This document shows, piece by piece, positions 1 to 6,762 of a DNA stretch of 39,205 bases. The stretch is from JAZGHN01 sp964496725 (GTDB taxonomy: Bacteria; Chloroflexota; Dehalococcoidia; Dehalococcoidales; E44-bin46): assembly GCA_964496725.1 (NCBI GenBank), contig CAZCAS010000002.1, positions 1-39,205 on the forward strand, written 5' to 3'. Every line of letters begins with the position of its first letter. Within the stretch, counting starts at the first letter, position 1. The position numbers and the translations under genes were made by a program. Below the pieces are notes generated by a model. That model was not told where the DNA came from. It was given only the letters and a program-made list of their open reading frames with translations, and made no database searches.

Positions 1-879
1 CTGAATATGGGTCACCTCATCCGAGTCCCTCTCCTCGATGGGGATTTCCTCGCCTGAGGCAAGGGAGAGGTCGAAGGTGGTGGTGGGGGCGGCGACATAG
101 AAGGGGATGCCATTCTCCAGCGCCAGGACGGCTAAGGAATAGGTTCCAATCTTATTGGCGGTGTCTCCGTTGGCGGCGATGCGGTCGGCGCCGACAATGA
201 CGCTGTCAACCCTTCCCCGACTCATAATATGCCCTGCCATGGAGTCGGTGATGAGGGCGAAGGGGATATCGGCTTTCTTCAGCTCCCAGGCGGTGAGGCG
301 CGCCCCCTGGAGGAGGGGGCGGGTCTCGGTGGCGATAACTCTTATCCTCTTGCCCTGCTCATTTGCCCGCTTGATTACGCCGAGGGCGGTGCCGTAGCCG
401 CCGGTGGCAAGCGCCCCGGTGTTACAGTGGGTGAGGATGGTGAAGCCGTCCATGATTAACCCGGCGCCGAACCGGGACAGCTTCTCGGTGGCTTCAATCT
501 CCTCGGAGTGTATCCTGACCGCCTCGTCAATCAGCGCTTTTTTAATCCGCTCGATGTCCTTGCCGGCGTCGGCTACCTGCTGCATGCGGTCGATAGCCCG
601 GAAGAGGTTTCGGGCGGTGGGTCGGGTGGCGGCGAGGGTTTGATTAACCCCCCTGAGCTTTTCCAGGAACTCGCTCCTGGATTCGGCCTTGATTTTCATG
701 GCGCCGAGAGCCATTCCGTAAGCCCCCACTATGCCGATAGCCGGCGCCCCCCTGATGCTCAGTCGCTTGATAGCCGAGGCTATCTCCCGATAGTCATCAA
801 GTTCCAGATAGACCTCCTGTCGGGGGAGCCTGGTCTGGTCCAGAATCTTTACCTTATTGCCCAGCCACTCTATAGGCAG
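1..879 (-). CDS. mtnA: S-methyl-5-thioribose-1-phosphate isomerase, 3' end cut by window
   Basis: Isomerises 5-methylthioribose-1-phosphate to the ribulose form in cytosolic methionine salvage; eIF2B-like fold. The 293 residues present include PIEWLGNKVKILDQT near the start, RGAPAIGIVGAYG, the catalytic-cysteine segment ILTHCNTGALATGG and the catalytic-aspartate segment VGADRIAANGDTANKIGT. The family is usually about 340-350 residues, so the C-terminus lies outside the window. There is no ATG, GTG or TTG in frame near the expected start. A strong Shine-Dalgarno AAGGAGG (894-888) stands 8 nt before a CTG at 879, which I take as the start. It follows the acetyltransferase gene by 19 nt as the last visible gene of a four-gene minus-strand operon. 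Identity is certain; the start is inferred. Confidence 0.93.
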   Translation of the reverse strand, partial: MPIEWLGNKVKILDQTRLPRQEVYLELDDYREIASAIKRLSIRGAPAIGIVGAYGMALGAMKIKAESRSEFLEKLRGVNQTLAATRPTARNLFRAIDRMQQVADAGKDIERIKKALIDEAVRIHSEEIEATEKLSRFGAGLIMDGFTILTHCNTGALATGGYGTALGVIKRANEQGKRIRVIATETRPLLQGARLTAWELKKADIPFALITDSMAGHIMSRGRVDSVIVGADRIAANGDTANKIGTYSLAVLALENGIPFYVAAPTTTFDLSLASGEEIPIEERDSDEVTHIQ

Positions 880-898
880 GTTATTTGCCTCCTTCCGA

Positions 899-1414
899 TT
901 ATGCCTCTTCCCACTGCTGGCGATATATCTCCATAAGCACGAAGTTGTATCTGCCCTGCTTCCGTTGCCGATATGGACTGAAGCCGCATTTCTCAAAGCA
1001 CCTCTGCGCCCGCTGATTTGACTTCAGGGTTTTGAGATGAATCCGATTGAGTTTTGTATTCCGGAAGATGTAATCGACCAGGGTGGTGACGGCATCGGTG
1101 CCGTAGCCTTTGTCCCAGTAGCCACGGTCGCCAATCATAATCCCCAGTTCAGCTTCACCTTCAAATTTGCTGATGTTGTAATATGCGCAGTTGCCGATGT
1201 GCTTCCCCTCCGAGGTCTCTATGGCAAAAGGGTGTTTGGTTGGTGAAGGATAGCGCAGTTCGGCGGCGTAGCTTGATAGATATTCGGGTAGGGTAAGGGT
1301 TAATATCGGGGCAGCATCGAGCTTAGCCAGCTCGGGGTCTGCTCGCCAGCTGAAGTCGTCCAGAGCGTCGGATAATTTTTTTTCGCGAAGCTTAATCTTG
1401 ATTTCAGTAATCAT
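899..1414 (-). CDS. GNAT-family N-acetyltransferase (RimJ/RimL type)
   Basis: A 171-residue acetyl-CoA-dependent acetyltransferase. Visible GNAT features are the strand GNCAYYNI, the central ELGIMIGDRGYWDKGYGTDA segment with the acetyl-CoA-binding Gly-rich turn (DKGYGT), and the C-terminal NQRAQRCFEKCGF motif in which Asn and the aromatic end are typical of RimJ/RimL-like members. These enzymes acetylate protein N-termini or small molecules; the substrate cannot be told from sequence. It lies between the HEAT-repeat gene (23 nt upstream) and mtnA (19 nt downstream) on the same strand, so is probably cotranscribed. No signal peptide or membrane segment. Confidence 0.88.
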   Translation of the reverse strand: MITEIKIKLREKKLSDALDDFSWRADPELAKLDAAPILTLTLPEYLSSYAAELRYPSPTKHPFAIETSEGKHIGNCAYYNISKFEGEAELGIMIGDRGYWDKGYGTDAVTTLVDYIFRNTKLNRIHLKTLKSNQRAQRCFEKCGFSPYRQRKQGRYNFVLMEIYRQQWEEA

Positions 1415-1437
1415 ACCAACCTCGAATGATTTCGAGC

Positions 1438-2355
1438 TCAGAAGGAGAGCCGCTCTCCTTCTATTTCTAATTCATACAGGGCTTGTTCTGCCGCCTGCTG
1501 GATTGCCTCGGTGGAGTTGTCCAGGCATTTCTCCAGGCAGTTTTTTGCTTCGGTGCCACCTATCTCACCCAGCGCCCGGATGGCAGCCAGTTGCACATCG
1601 GCATCAGGGTCATTGATAAGCCTTATGAGATGGGGCGTTGCTTCTTCCTCTCCCAATTCACCGCAGGCATTGGCTGCTTCGTAGCGCAACTCAGTATTGG
1701 GACTGCTCAATTCCTCCAGCAAGGTGGGCAGCCAGCGGGGGTTGCAGCTCTTTCCCATAGCGTAAATAGAACTGACTTTAAATTTGTGGTCGCCACTGTG
1801 GTAGGCTTCTCCGATAGCCGTCTCCACCTGGGGGAGAGTTATCGGGGCTGCCGCCTCCAAAGCGCGGCGTTTTACTTCCGGGGGCTTGCTTTTGTCGTCG
1901 AGCGCGACCAGCAAAGCCTGCCTGACTTTGGAGGCACGCGACGGGCTTAGCTTATCGTACTCGGCTAGTATGGCGAATTTGCCCAGCGCTACGGCTGCTG
2001 CTGTCTGGACCTTCTCTGAGCTGTCTTGCTCCAGTAACTCAACCAGGGGGTCAATGAGGGATGGCTCTTCATCCTCCCATAAACCTTCAATAGCCTTGCT
2101 TCGCACCTCGGCGTCCTGGTCTTTCAGACAATCCTTCAGGACGCTATCGAAGTTGAGGGTAAAATCGTCCTCAGCAAGCTCAACCAGTCGGGATATAATC
2201 TGCTGTCGTCTTTTTGGCTCGGTGGTTGCCCACATCTGTTCAAAGAACTCCAGCTCTTCTGGGTGCAGGTTTGATAGCTCAGCGAGCTTTGAGGTGGATA
2301 ACAGCTGGTTGCTCTTGCCTAGCTCGGCGATGGTCTCCTCAATAAACGATGGCAT
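1438..2355 (-). CDS. HEAT-repeat protein
   Basis: A 305-residue soluble protein made largely of HEAT/PBS-lyase-type alpha-helical repeats. Several repeat units are visible: DAEVRSKAIEGLWEDEEPS, SSEKVQTAAAVALGKFA, NTELRYEAANACGELGEEE and DADVQLAAIRALGEIGGTE, each with the conserved D/N-xxVR-xxA-xxALG pattern. Such proteins are scaffolds for protein-protein contacts, and PBS-lyase repeats do not by themselves imply phycobilin chemistry. It lies 15 nt downstream of the PAC2-family gene and 23 nt upstream of the acetyltransferase, so probably shares a transcript. No catalytic motif is visible and the partner is unknown. Confidence 0.85.
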   Translation of the reverse strand: MPSFIEETIAELGKSNQLLSTSKLAELSNLHPEELEFFEQMWATTEPKRRQQIISRLVELAEDDFTLNFDSVLKDCLKDQDAEVRSKAIEGLWEDEEPSLIDPLVELLEQDSSEKVQTAAAVALGKFAILAEYDKLSPSRASKVRQALLVALDDKSKPPEVKRRALEAAAPITLPQVETAIGEAYHSGDHKFKVSSIYAMGKSCNPRWLPTLLEELSSPNTELRYEAANACGELGEEEATPHLIRLINDPDADVQLAAIRALGEIGGTEAKNCLEKCLDNSTEAIQQAAEQALYELEIEGERLSF

Positions 2356-2370
2356 TACTGACTCCCAGTT

Positions 2371-3168
2371 TTATTCCTCCTCTTCCTCCTCCTCTTCTTC
2401 CCCATATTCCCAGATAGGTTCGGTAAAGTAATCTATATATTCTCCCATAGCCTCAGCCGCGACCTGCTTTAATTTTTCTGTGGTCTCTCCAGCCAGCTGT
2501 GCCAGTTCGGTAGTATCAATCTCAACCCCTAGCATTTTAGTCAGGACCTTAATCACAGCCAGGGCAGCCATGGGGTTCTGTATCTTGGTGGCGTATGATG
2601 GCACCTCTCCCAGTAAGCAAACACCCTCGATATTCTTTTCTTTAGCTACGCCCAGCAGTAGTCCGTTCAAGCCGGCGATTTGCAAGTTACCCCGTTTTAC
2701 CAGGTTATATCCTTTGAAATCTTCGGTTAAGTCCTGGCTGGTGACTACTCCCCACACCCCTGGTTGCTCGGTGTGGTGAATCCGACTCAGGGCTGCGGCA
2801 CAGGTATATACCCGCTTAATCCCGAATTTTAGTCCAACATCGAGGACGCAGTTGGCTAACTCATATCCTTTGCCTGCTGGTTGAGCGTCAGCTATGAATA
2901 GTATTATATCGTGCTTTCCCTCTGCGCTTTTCCAGTAGTAGAACTTGTTTTGTGGAAACTGTGGCGCCTCAATCACATTATCTTTGACCACCACCCCGAT
3001 GGGGTCGAAGAAATAAGAAGGCTTAATCTCCCCCAGTTTCTTGAAAGCAAGCTTTCTCTCCAGGTAGGTGGCTATGATGATGGCTACGTTGCTGATGCCT
3101 GGCCAGGCAGCCAGCATGACCGGCGACTGAAGTCGGGGGCGGGCATAAAATTTAACTAATTTGTCCAT
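2371..3168 (-). CDS. PAC2-family protein (proteasome-assembly-chaperone-like fold)
   Basis: A 265-residue protein of the PAC2 family, found in archaea, actinobacteria and Chloroflexota. The N-terminal half shows the family pattern: LAAWPGISNVAIIIATYL near residues 20-38, then DIILFIADAQPAGKGYELA and a glycine-containing TSQDLTEDFKGY region. LLLGVAKEKNIEGVCLLGEVP leads into the conserved SYATKIQNPMAALAVIK. Eukaryotic homologues help assemble proteasomes; in bacteria the role is not settled. The C-terminus ends in GEEEEEEEEE, nine glutamates encoded by a GAA/GAG tract (about 2371-2400) prone to length change. It is the first gene of the operon with the HEAT protein. GAGGGA precedes the ATG. Confidence 0.85.
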   Translation of the reverse strand: MDKLVKFYARPRLQSPVMLAAWPGISNVAIIIATYLERKLAFKKLGEIKPSYFFDPIGVVVKDNVIEAPQFPQNKFYYWKSAEGKHDIILFIADAQPAGKGYELANCVLDVGLKFGIKRVYTCAAALSRIHHTEQPGVWGVVTSQDLTEDFKGYNLVKRGNLQIAGLNGLLLGVAKEKNIEGVCLLGEVPSYATKIQNPMAALAVIKVLTKMLGVEIDTTELAQLAGETTEKLKQVAAEAMGEYIDYFTEPIWEYGEEEEEEEEE

Positions 3169-3195
3169 ATTTTATCTATCCCTCTTGTGGTTACT

Positions 3196-3377
3196 GAGAC
3201 TGCTTAGTTGTCATTGCGAGGCACAAGATTCCTCGCCTGTCGTTGCGAGGAGCGAAAGCGACGAAGCAAACTCAGAGCTTCCTCGCTTTGCTCGGAACAA
3301 GCTCCACAATCTTTGAAAGCAATAGTGAGATTGCCTCGCTTCGCTCGCAATGACAGTTTGAATTGCTAAACAGTCTC
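3196..3377. repeat. MITE-like palindromic repeat element
   Basis: A 182-bp non-coding element. Its ends are inverted: GAGACTGCTTAG at 3196 and CTAAACAGTCTC ending at 3377 match in 11 of 12 positions, and just inside lie TGTCATTGCGAG and CTCGCAATGACA, exact reverse complements. The interior has further palindromes, for example GCGAGG...CCTCGC at 3216-3236 and segments of the form GCGAGGAGCGAAAGCGACGAAGC. It carries no reading frame. The TCATTGCGAG...GCAATCT type of repeat is dispersed in many bacterial genomes; here I see one copy. No clear target-site duplication is visible. Confidence 0.65.
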
Positions 3378-3409
3378 TTCTAGTTATTAGGTAACCCTAT
3401 CCCCTTTAT

Positions 3410-3437
3410 CCCCTTCCCCTTATCGAAGGGGAAGGGG
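3410..3437. repeat. Perfect 12-bp inverted repeat, C/G-rich
   Basis: CCCCTTCCCCTT, a 4-nt loop ATCG, then AAGGGGAAGGGG. It lies between the MITE-like element and the small gene at 3469-3636. It has no U-tract on either side, so it is more likely a dispersed repeat hairpin than a rho-independent terminator. Confidence 0.6.
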
Positions 3438-3450
3438 AAGTGATTTCTAT

Positions 3451-3469
3451 AGAGGGGCTTCGCCCCTCT
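3451..3469 (-). terminator. Hairpin at the 3' end of the small gene
   Basis: AGAGGGGC and GCCCCTCT pair perfectly around a 3-nt loop. Read on the minus strand it begins in the stop codon of the small gene (stop 3471-3469) and is followed by ATAGAAAT, which is only weakly U-rich. It may end the methyltransferase transcript or be part of the dispersed repeat cluster. Confidence 0.45.
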
Positions 3470-3636
3470 TAAACTCCATTATCTAACCATCTTGGTGACT
3501 CATAATGGATTTCGCCATTTTCTAAATGTACTTGATACTCACCTGTCTTTTTGTAATAGCCAACAATTATGCCATTTTTATCCGACTCCCTCTTGTTAAT
3601 TACCTTATCCCCCACGTTAAACTTTCGTTTGCCCAT
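3469..3636 (-). CDS. Small basic SH3/KOW-like protein downstream of the methyltransferase
   Basis: A 55-codon gene beginning MGKRKFNVGDKVINKR and ending with a Trp-containing ESPRWLDNGV, followed by TAA. The start is supported by GGAG six nt before the ATG, and the gene begins 10 nt after the methyltransferase stop codon, so it is almost certainly cotranscribed. The VGDKV...KNGIIVGYYKKTGEYQVHLENGE pattern (short beta strands with GDKV, Gly turn and charged strands) resembles small SH3-like or KOW/Tudor-type barrels that bind nucleic acid or protein. I do not recognise a named family. A role as a DNA-binding accessory of the modification enzyme is inferred from position only. Confidence 0.7.
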   Translation of the reverse strand: MGKRKFNVGDKVINKRESDKNGIIVGYYKKTGEYQVHLENGEIHYESPRWLDNGV

Positions 3637-3646
3637 AGTTTTCTCC

Positions 3647-5287
3647 TTATAGCATCTTGATAGCGTTACCTTCAGCTTTCTTCACAGGCGGTGGCTTGGG
3701 AATCGGCGCAATCCACGGTGGAATATCGGGGGATTTCCCCTGAAAAAGCTCTTCAATGGTAAGTATTTGTATTCGGGGATAGTCCTTACCCAAAGGTGAA
3801 TGATAGAGACCTTTCATGGCTGCCTCTTCCAGCATCGGGCGGGTTGGTTTTTCCAGCATTATGAACACGCCGATATCCGACTTTTCCCGGTCTATCACAT
3901 GACCTAAATCCCGTATCATGCTGACATTGGTATTCTTGCCACCTTTTACCGAAATAATGGCTTTTTTAATCTTATCCTTCTCGTCCATGTAGTATAGGTA
4001 ACCATCAATGCCCGTGTCTGCCCCCTTCTTCTTATCACCGTAGGGCTGACCGCCAATCTTTTTAACTGCCCACCACTGGAACTGGTATTTGTCCTTGTTA
4101 GCTAATTCTACCGCACTCGCCAGGTCTTCAGGCTCTCCAACAACCTTATATTCTGGCATTGGCACCATATTCTTTAATCGCCACTCCATCAAGCCGATTG
4201 CCAGATAGGTAATATCAATGCCAATCCATTTGCGGTTCAGCCTCTGCGCTGCGACTATAGCCGTCCCGCAGCCGCAGAACGGGTCAAGCACAATATCCCC
4301 TTCATTGGAACTAGCTTTAATGATGCGCTCAAGTAGAGGTTCTGGTTTTTGGGTGGCGTATCCAAGTCTTTCAAGCTTGTTGGCACCAAGCCCCCCTAGA
4401 CCACGTATGTCATCCCACATGTCCTGAACTGGCTTACCAAGCATTTCATCCAAATAGCGCTTATACATTGGCATACCAGTGCTTGAATAGACAATTCTGC
4501 CTTCTTCTTCGAGTCGCTCCATGTTAGCCTTGGAATATGCCCAATATCTGCCATGTGGTGGCAGCTTCCCCTTCCATTCGTACCGCGTATCTCCCCCGGG
4601 TTTGGCTGCCGTCAGATTGTCTTTCCAGTATCTACGTCCTTGCTCATCCACATACTTGTAGTAGGTATCAACGTATTCTTGGTCATAGGGCATGTATTGC
4701 TGGTTCCAAATGAACTTATCGGTCTTTGTGTAACGGAGAAGTACGTCATGTATGCGTCCAAAGTGTCGGGAGCCTTGTCGTGCATCCGCATGGGCTGTAG
4801 TTCTTTTCCAAACTATCTCGTTCCTAAAGTTTGCCACTCCAAATATCGTATCCATAAGGAGCTTCAAATAGTGGCTTGCGGTGGGGTCGCAGTGTAGGTA
4901 GATTGAGCCTGTTTCCTTGAGCACCCTTCTCAGTTCAATCAGGCGGATGCACATCATGGTCAGGTATGCTGCCATATCTGTCCTCTTCCCTACCAGCTTG
5001 GGCAGGACTGACATGAACTCCTTTACCTCTGTCGGGGCAATAGGTGAAGCAGCAATTTCCTGCAAAGCCCGCTCTGATTCCAGTCCCCAGTGCCACGTAT
5101 CCTCAAAAGCAGATATTTGTGCTTGAGATAGCTTCCCAGTCGGTTCTTTATAAAGCACGTTATAGGTTGCCTTGCTGTTGAAGGGCGGGTCAAGATATAT
5201 CAGGTCTACGGAGTTATCGGGGATATACTTGCGCAGTATTTCCAGATTATCACCAAAATAGAGAACATTAGTCTTCAGTTCATCCAT
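3647..5287 (-). CDS. Beta-class DNA (adenine-N6 or cytosine-N4) methyltransferase fused to a nuclease-like C-terminal domain
   Basis: 546 residues. The N-terminal part is an amino-methyltransferase: catalytic motif IV DPPF at 33-36 comes before TQKP (312-315) and the AdoMet motif I DPFCGCGT (335-342), the beta-class order. Residues about 400-515 form a second domain with TGIDGYLYY (Asp428) and AIISVKGG (Ser446-Val-Lys448), resembling the D...(E/Q/S)xK core of Mrr/PD-(D/E)XK nucleases. It may therefore be a combined modification-restriction enzyme or carry a nuclease-derived target-recognition domain. The start has AGGAGG 9 nt upstream. It sits between pmbA and the repeat cluster, with a small gene behind it. 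The target sequence cannot be read from the protein. Confidence 0.88.
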   Translation of the reverse strand: MDELKTNVLYFGDNLEILRKYIPDNSVDLIYLDPPFNSKATYNVLYKEPTGKLSQAQISAFEDTWHWGLESERALQEIAASPIAPTEVKEFMSVLPKLVGKRTDMAAYLTMMCIRLIELRRVLKETGSIYLHCDPTASHYLKLLMDTIFGVANFRNEIVWKRTTAHADARQGSRHFGRIHDVLLRYTKTDKFIWNQQYMPYDQEYVDTYYKYVDEQGRRYWKDNLTAAKPGGDTRYEWKGKLPPHGRYWAYSKANMERLEEEGRIVYSSTGMPMYKRYLDEMLGKPVQDMWDDIRGLGGLGANKLERLGYATQKPEPLLERIIKASSNEGDIVLDPFCGCGTAIVAAQRLNRKWIGIDITYLAIGLMEWRLKNMVPMPEYKVVGEPEDLASAVELANKDKYQFQWWAVKKIGGQPYGDKKKGADTGIDGYLYYMDEKDKIKKAIISVKGGKNTNVSMIRDLGHVIDREKSDIGVFIMLEKPTRPMLEEAAMKGLYHSPLGKDYPRIQILTIEELFQGKSPDIPPWIAPIPKPPPVKKAEGNAIKML

Positions 5288-5576
5288 ACCTTACCACCTC
5301 CTGACTTATTTTGAGGCAGTTTAATTTTGAAGAGAGGCTTCCCCCTATGTCCTCCCATTTGCCTCTTGTCCACTTTTCTTGACATAACTCTAAAAACAAA
5401 TCAAAGCTAACCAGATAGGATTCGTTCCCCCAAATTTTTATCGTATCTTGCCTTATGTCCTCACTTGCTTGCCACTGACAGGCTGGGGCAGTAAAGGGGT
5501 GGTGTATTGACTGAGCCACCCACCCACTTAGCCTCACTGCCAATAGCTGTAATCTGGTTAAGAAGTTGATAGACAT
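5280..5576 (-). CDS. Uncertain small reading frame between pmbA and the methyltransferase
   Basis: A 98-codon frame whose first third overlaps the end of pmbA in another frame. Only the part below 5461 (about 60 codons, including TIKIWGNESYLVSFDLFLEL and EKWTRGKWEDIGG) is not explained by another gene. Its TGA overlaps the methyltransferase start in ATGGATGA, which would allow translational coupling. No ATG with a ribosome-binding site exists in the non-overlapping part, and I recognise no family. It may be a short leader gene, a decayed fragment brought in with the methyltransferase, or non-coding. Confidence 0.25.
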   Translation of the reverse strand: MSINFLTRLQLLAVRLSGWVAQSIHHPFTAPACQWQASEDIRQDTIKIWGNESYLVSFDLFLELCQEKWTRGKWEDIGGSLSSKLNCLKISQEVVRYG

Positions 5577-6762
5577 TTCCTGAGACCATTGTATCTTTAA
5601 CCCTGCCTACTATTTTACCATTTTCTATCTTGTAACCTAAAAGAACATTACCGCTGAAATCGCCGCCTAAGATGTTACCCTGTTCTGCGCCCATAAGCTG
5701 TTCAATAACCAGCCCTTCCTTGATATCTCTTACCATTTCGTCAAAGGTGGTGTTGCCCGGCTTGATAATAAAGGCGCTGGGTGATGGTGTGGGTAATCCA
5801 CCGTGGCCCCTCCTGCCGTTGCCTGTGCTTTGGGTGTGGGCGAGGGCTGCTGTCTGTAAGTCGTAAAGGAAGTTCATTACCCTTCCCTGTTCGATGAGGG
5901 GGGTGCGCTGACTGGGTATACCCTCGTCATCGCAGGGGCGACTCTCTGGTCGGTAGGCGATAGTGGGGTCATCCCACAGCCAGAGCTGTTTGTCAAAGAC
6001 CAGTTGGCCGACCTTATTGCCTATGGGTGAAGCCCCCTTCAGCACTGTTTTGCCATTGAAAGCAGCCATCAAGGGAGAGATTAAAGCGCTGGCTACCCCG
6101 TGGGGGGTGAATACCACCGGCAGTGGCTTGCTAGATACCGTGGCCTGGTTTTTAGCTCGCTCAAGCTGTTGGAGCACTTCCTCAGTAATGGCTTTGGTTT
6201 TGGTTAGGGGGTGGCAGGAGCTTTCAATTTCGCCAACGAAGAGCATATCTGTATTGCGGATGAGATGTCCAACAACACCGGCGGCGAAGGAGCTTTGCCT
6301 GTATTTTATACTTCCGCCTCGAGAGTTTATCAGGCGGAACGACGTTGTGTCTTTGCCTACCTCTGCCTCGCACAGGATATCCGGGGTATGTTTCCTTATA
6401 GTGGCTATGAGTTCTTCGCCGAAGCTGACCATTTCTTCCACGGATACCGCCTCTACTTTGGGGTCGAAGACTTCAATGTCGGGGTAGGTGGTCAGAGGGG
6501 GAAGCTCGAATTCGGCTGCTATACCGAACTGCGCTGTTTCTATCGCTGACTTGACCAGATTCTGCCTGTCGCTTAGCTCGGTAGCGCTGGCAAAGCCAAT
6601 CTTACCCTCTCTGATAATACGGAGGGCTACGTAGTTGCTCTGCTTGCCTTGAATGTGCTTCAGGCGATTGGCTTCAAATTGGATGGGGGTTTCCTCAGAA
6701 GAGACCATGAAGACTTCGGCTTCTTCAGCCACCTTTTTTGCCTGGGCTAGGAGCTGTTCCAT
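5461..6762 (-). CDS. pmbA: TldE/PmbA-family metalloprotease subunit
   Basis: 433 residues. Partner of TldD in the heterodimeric TldD-TldE protease, which degrades unfolded peptides and matures some modified peptides in the cytosol. Family features are an N-terminal domain with ETPIQFEANRLKHIQGKQ, VVFTPHGVASALISPLMAAFNG in the middle, and GNILGGDFSGNVLLGYKIENG and the usual ending ITAIGSEAKWVGGS near the C-terminus. As in other TldE proteins the HExxxH zinc motif is absent, so TldD provides catalysis. Its ATG directly follows the tldD stop (TAAATG), a clear sign of coupled translation. Full length for the family. Confidence 0.93.
   Translation of the reverse strand: MEQLLAQAKKVAEEAEVFMVSSEETPIQFEANRLKHIQGKQSNYVALRIIREGKIGFASATELSDRQNLVKSAIETAQFGIAAEFELPPLTTYPDIEVFDPKVEAVSVEEMVSFGEELIATIRKHTPDILCEAEVGKDTTSFRLINSRGGSIKYRQSSFAAGVVGHLIRNTDMLFVGEIESSCHPLTKTKAITEEVLQQLERAKNQATVSSKPLPVVFTPHGVASALISPLMAAFNGKTVLKGASPIGNKVGQLVFDKQLWLWDDPTIAYRPESRPCDDEGIPSQRTPLIEQGRVMNFLYDLQTAALAHTQSTGNGRRGHGGLPTPSPSAFIIKPGNTTFDEMVRDIKEGLVIEQLMGAEQGNILGGDFSGNVLLGYKIENGKIVGRVKDTMVSGNVYQLLNQITAIGSEAKWVGGSVNTPPLYCPSLSVASK

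Noticed and set aside
1483..1950. Long reading frames antisense to known genes (for example opposite the HEAT protein and aroA)
   Set aside because: They lie fully opposite genes of known family, carry no recognisable domain and have no ribosome-binding site.
3410..3437. Rho-independent terminator
   Set aside because: Strong stem but no U-tract on either strand; better seen as a dispersed repeat.
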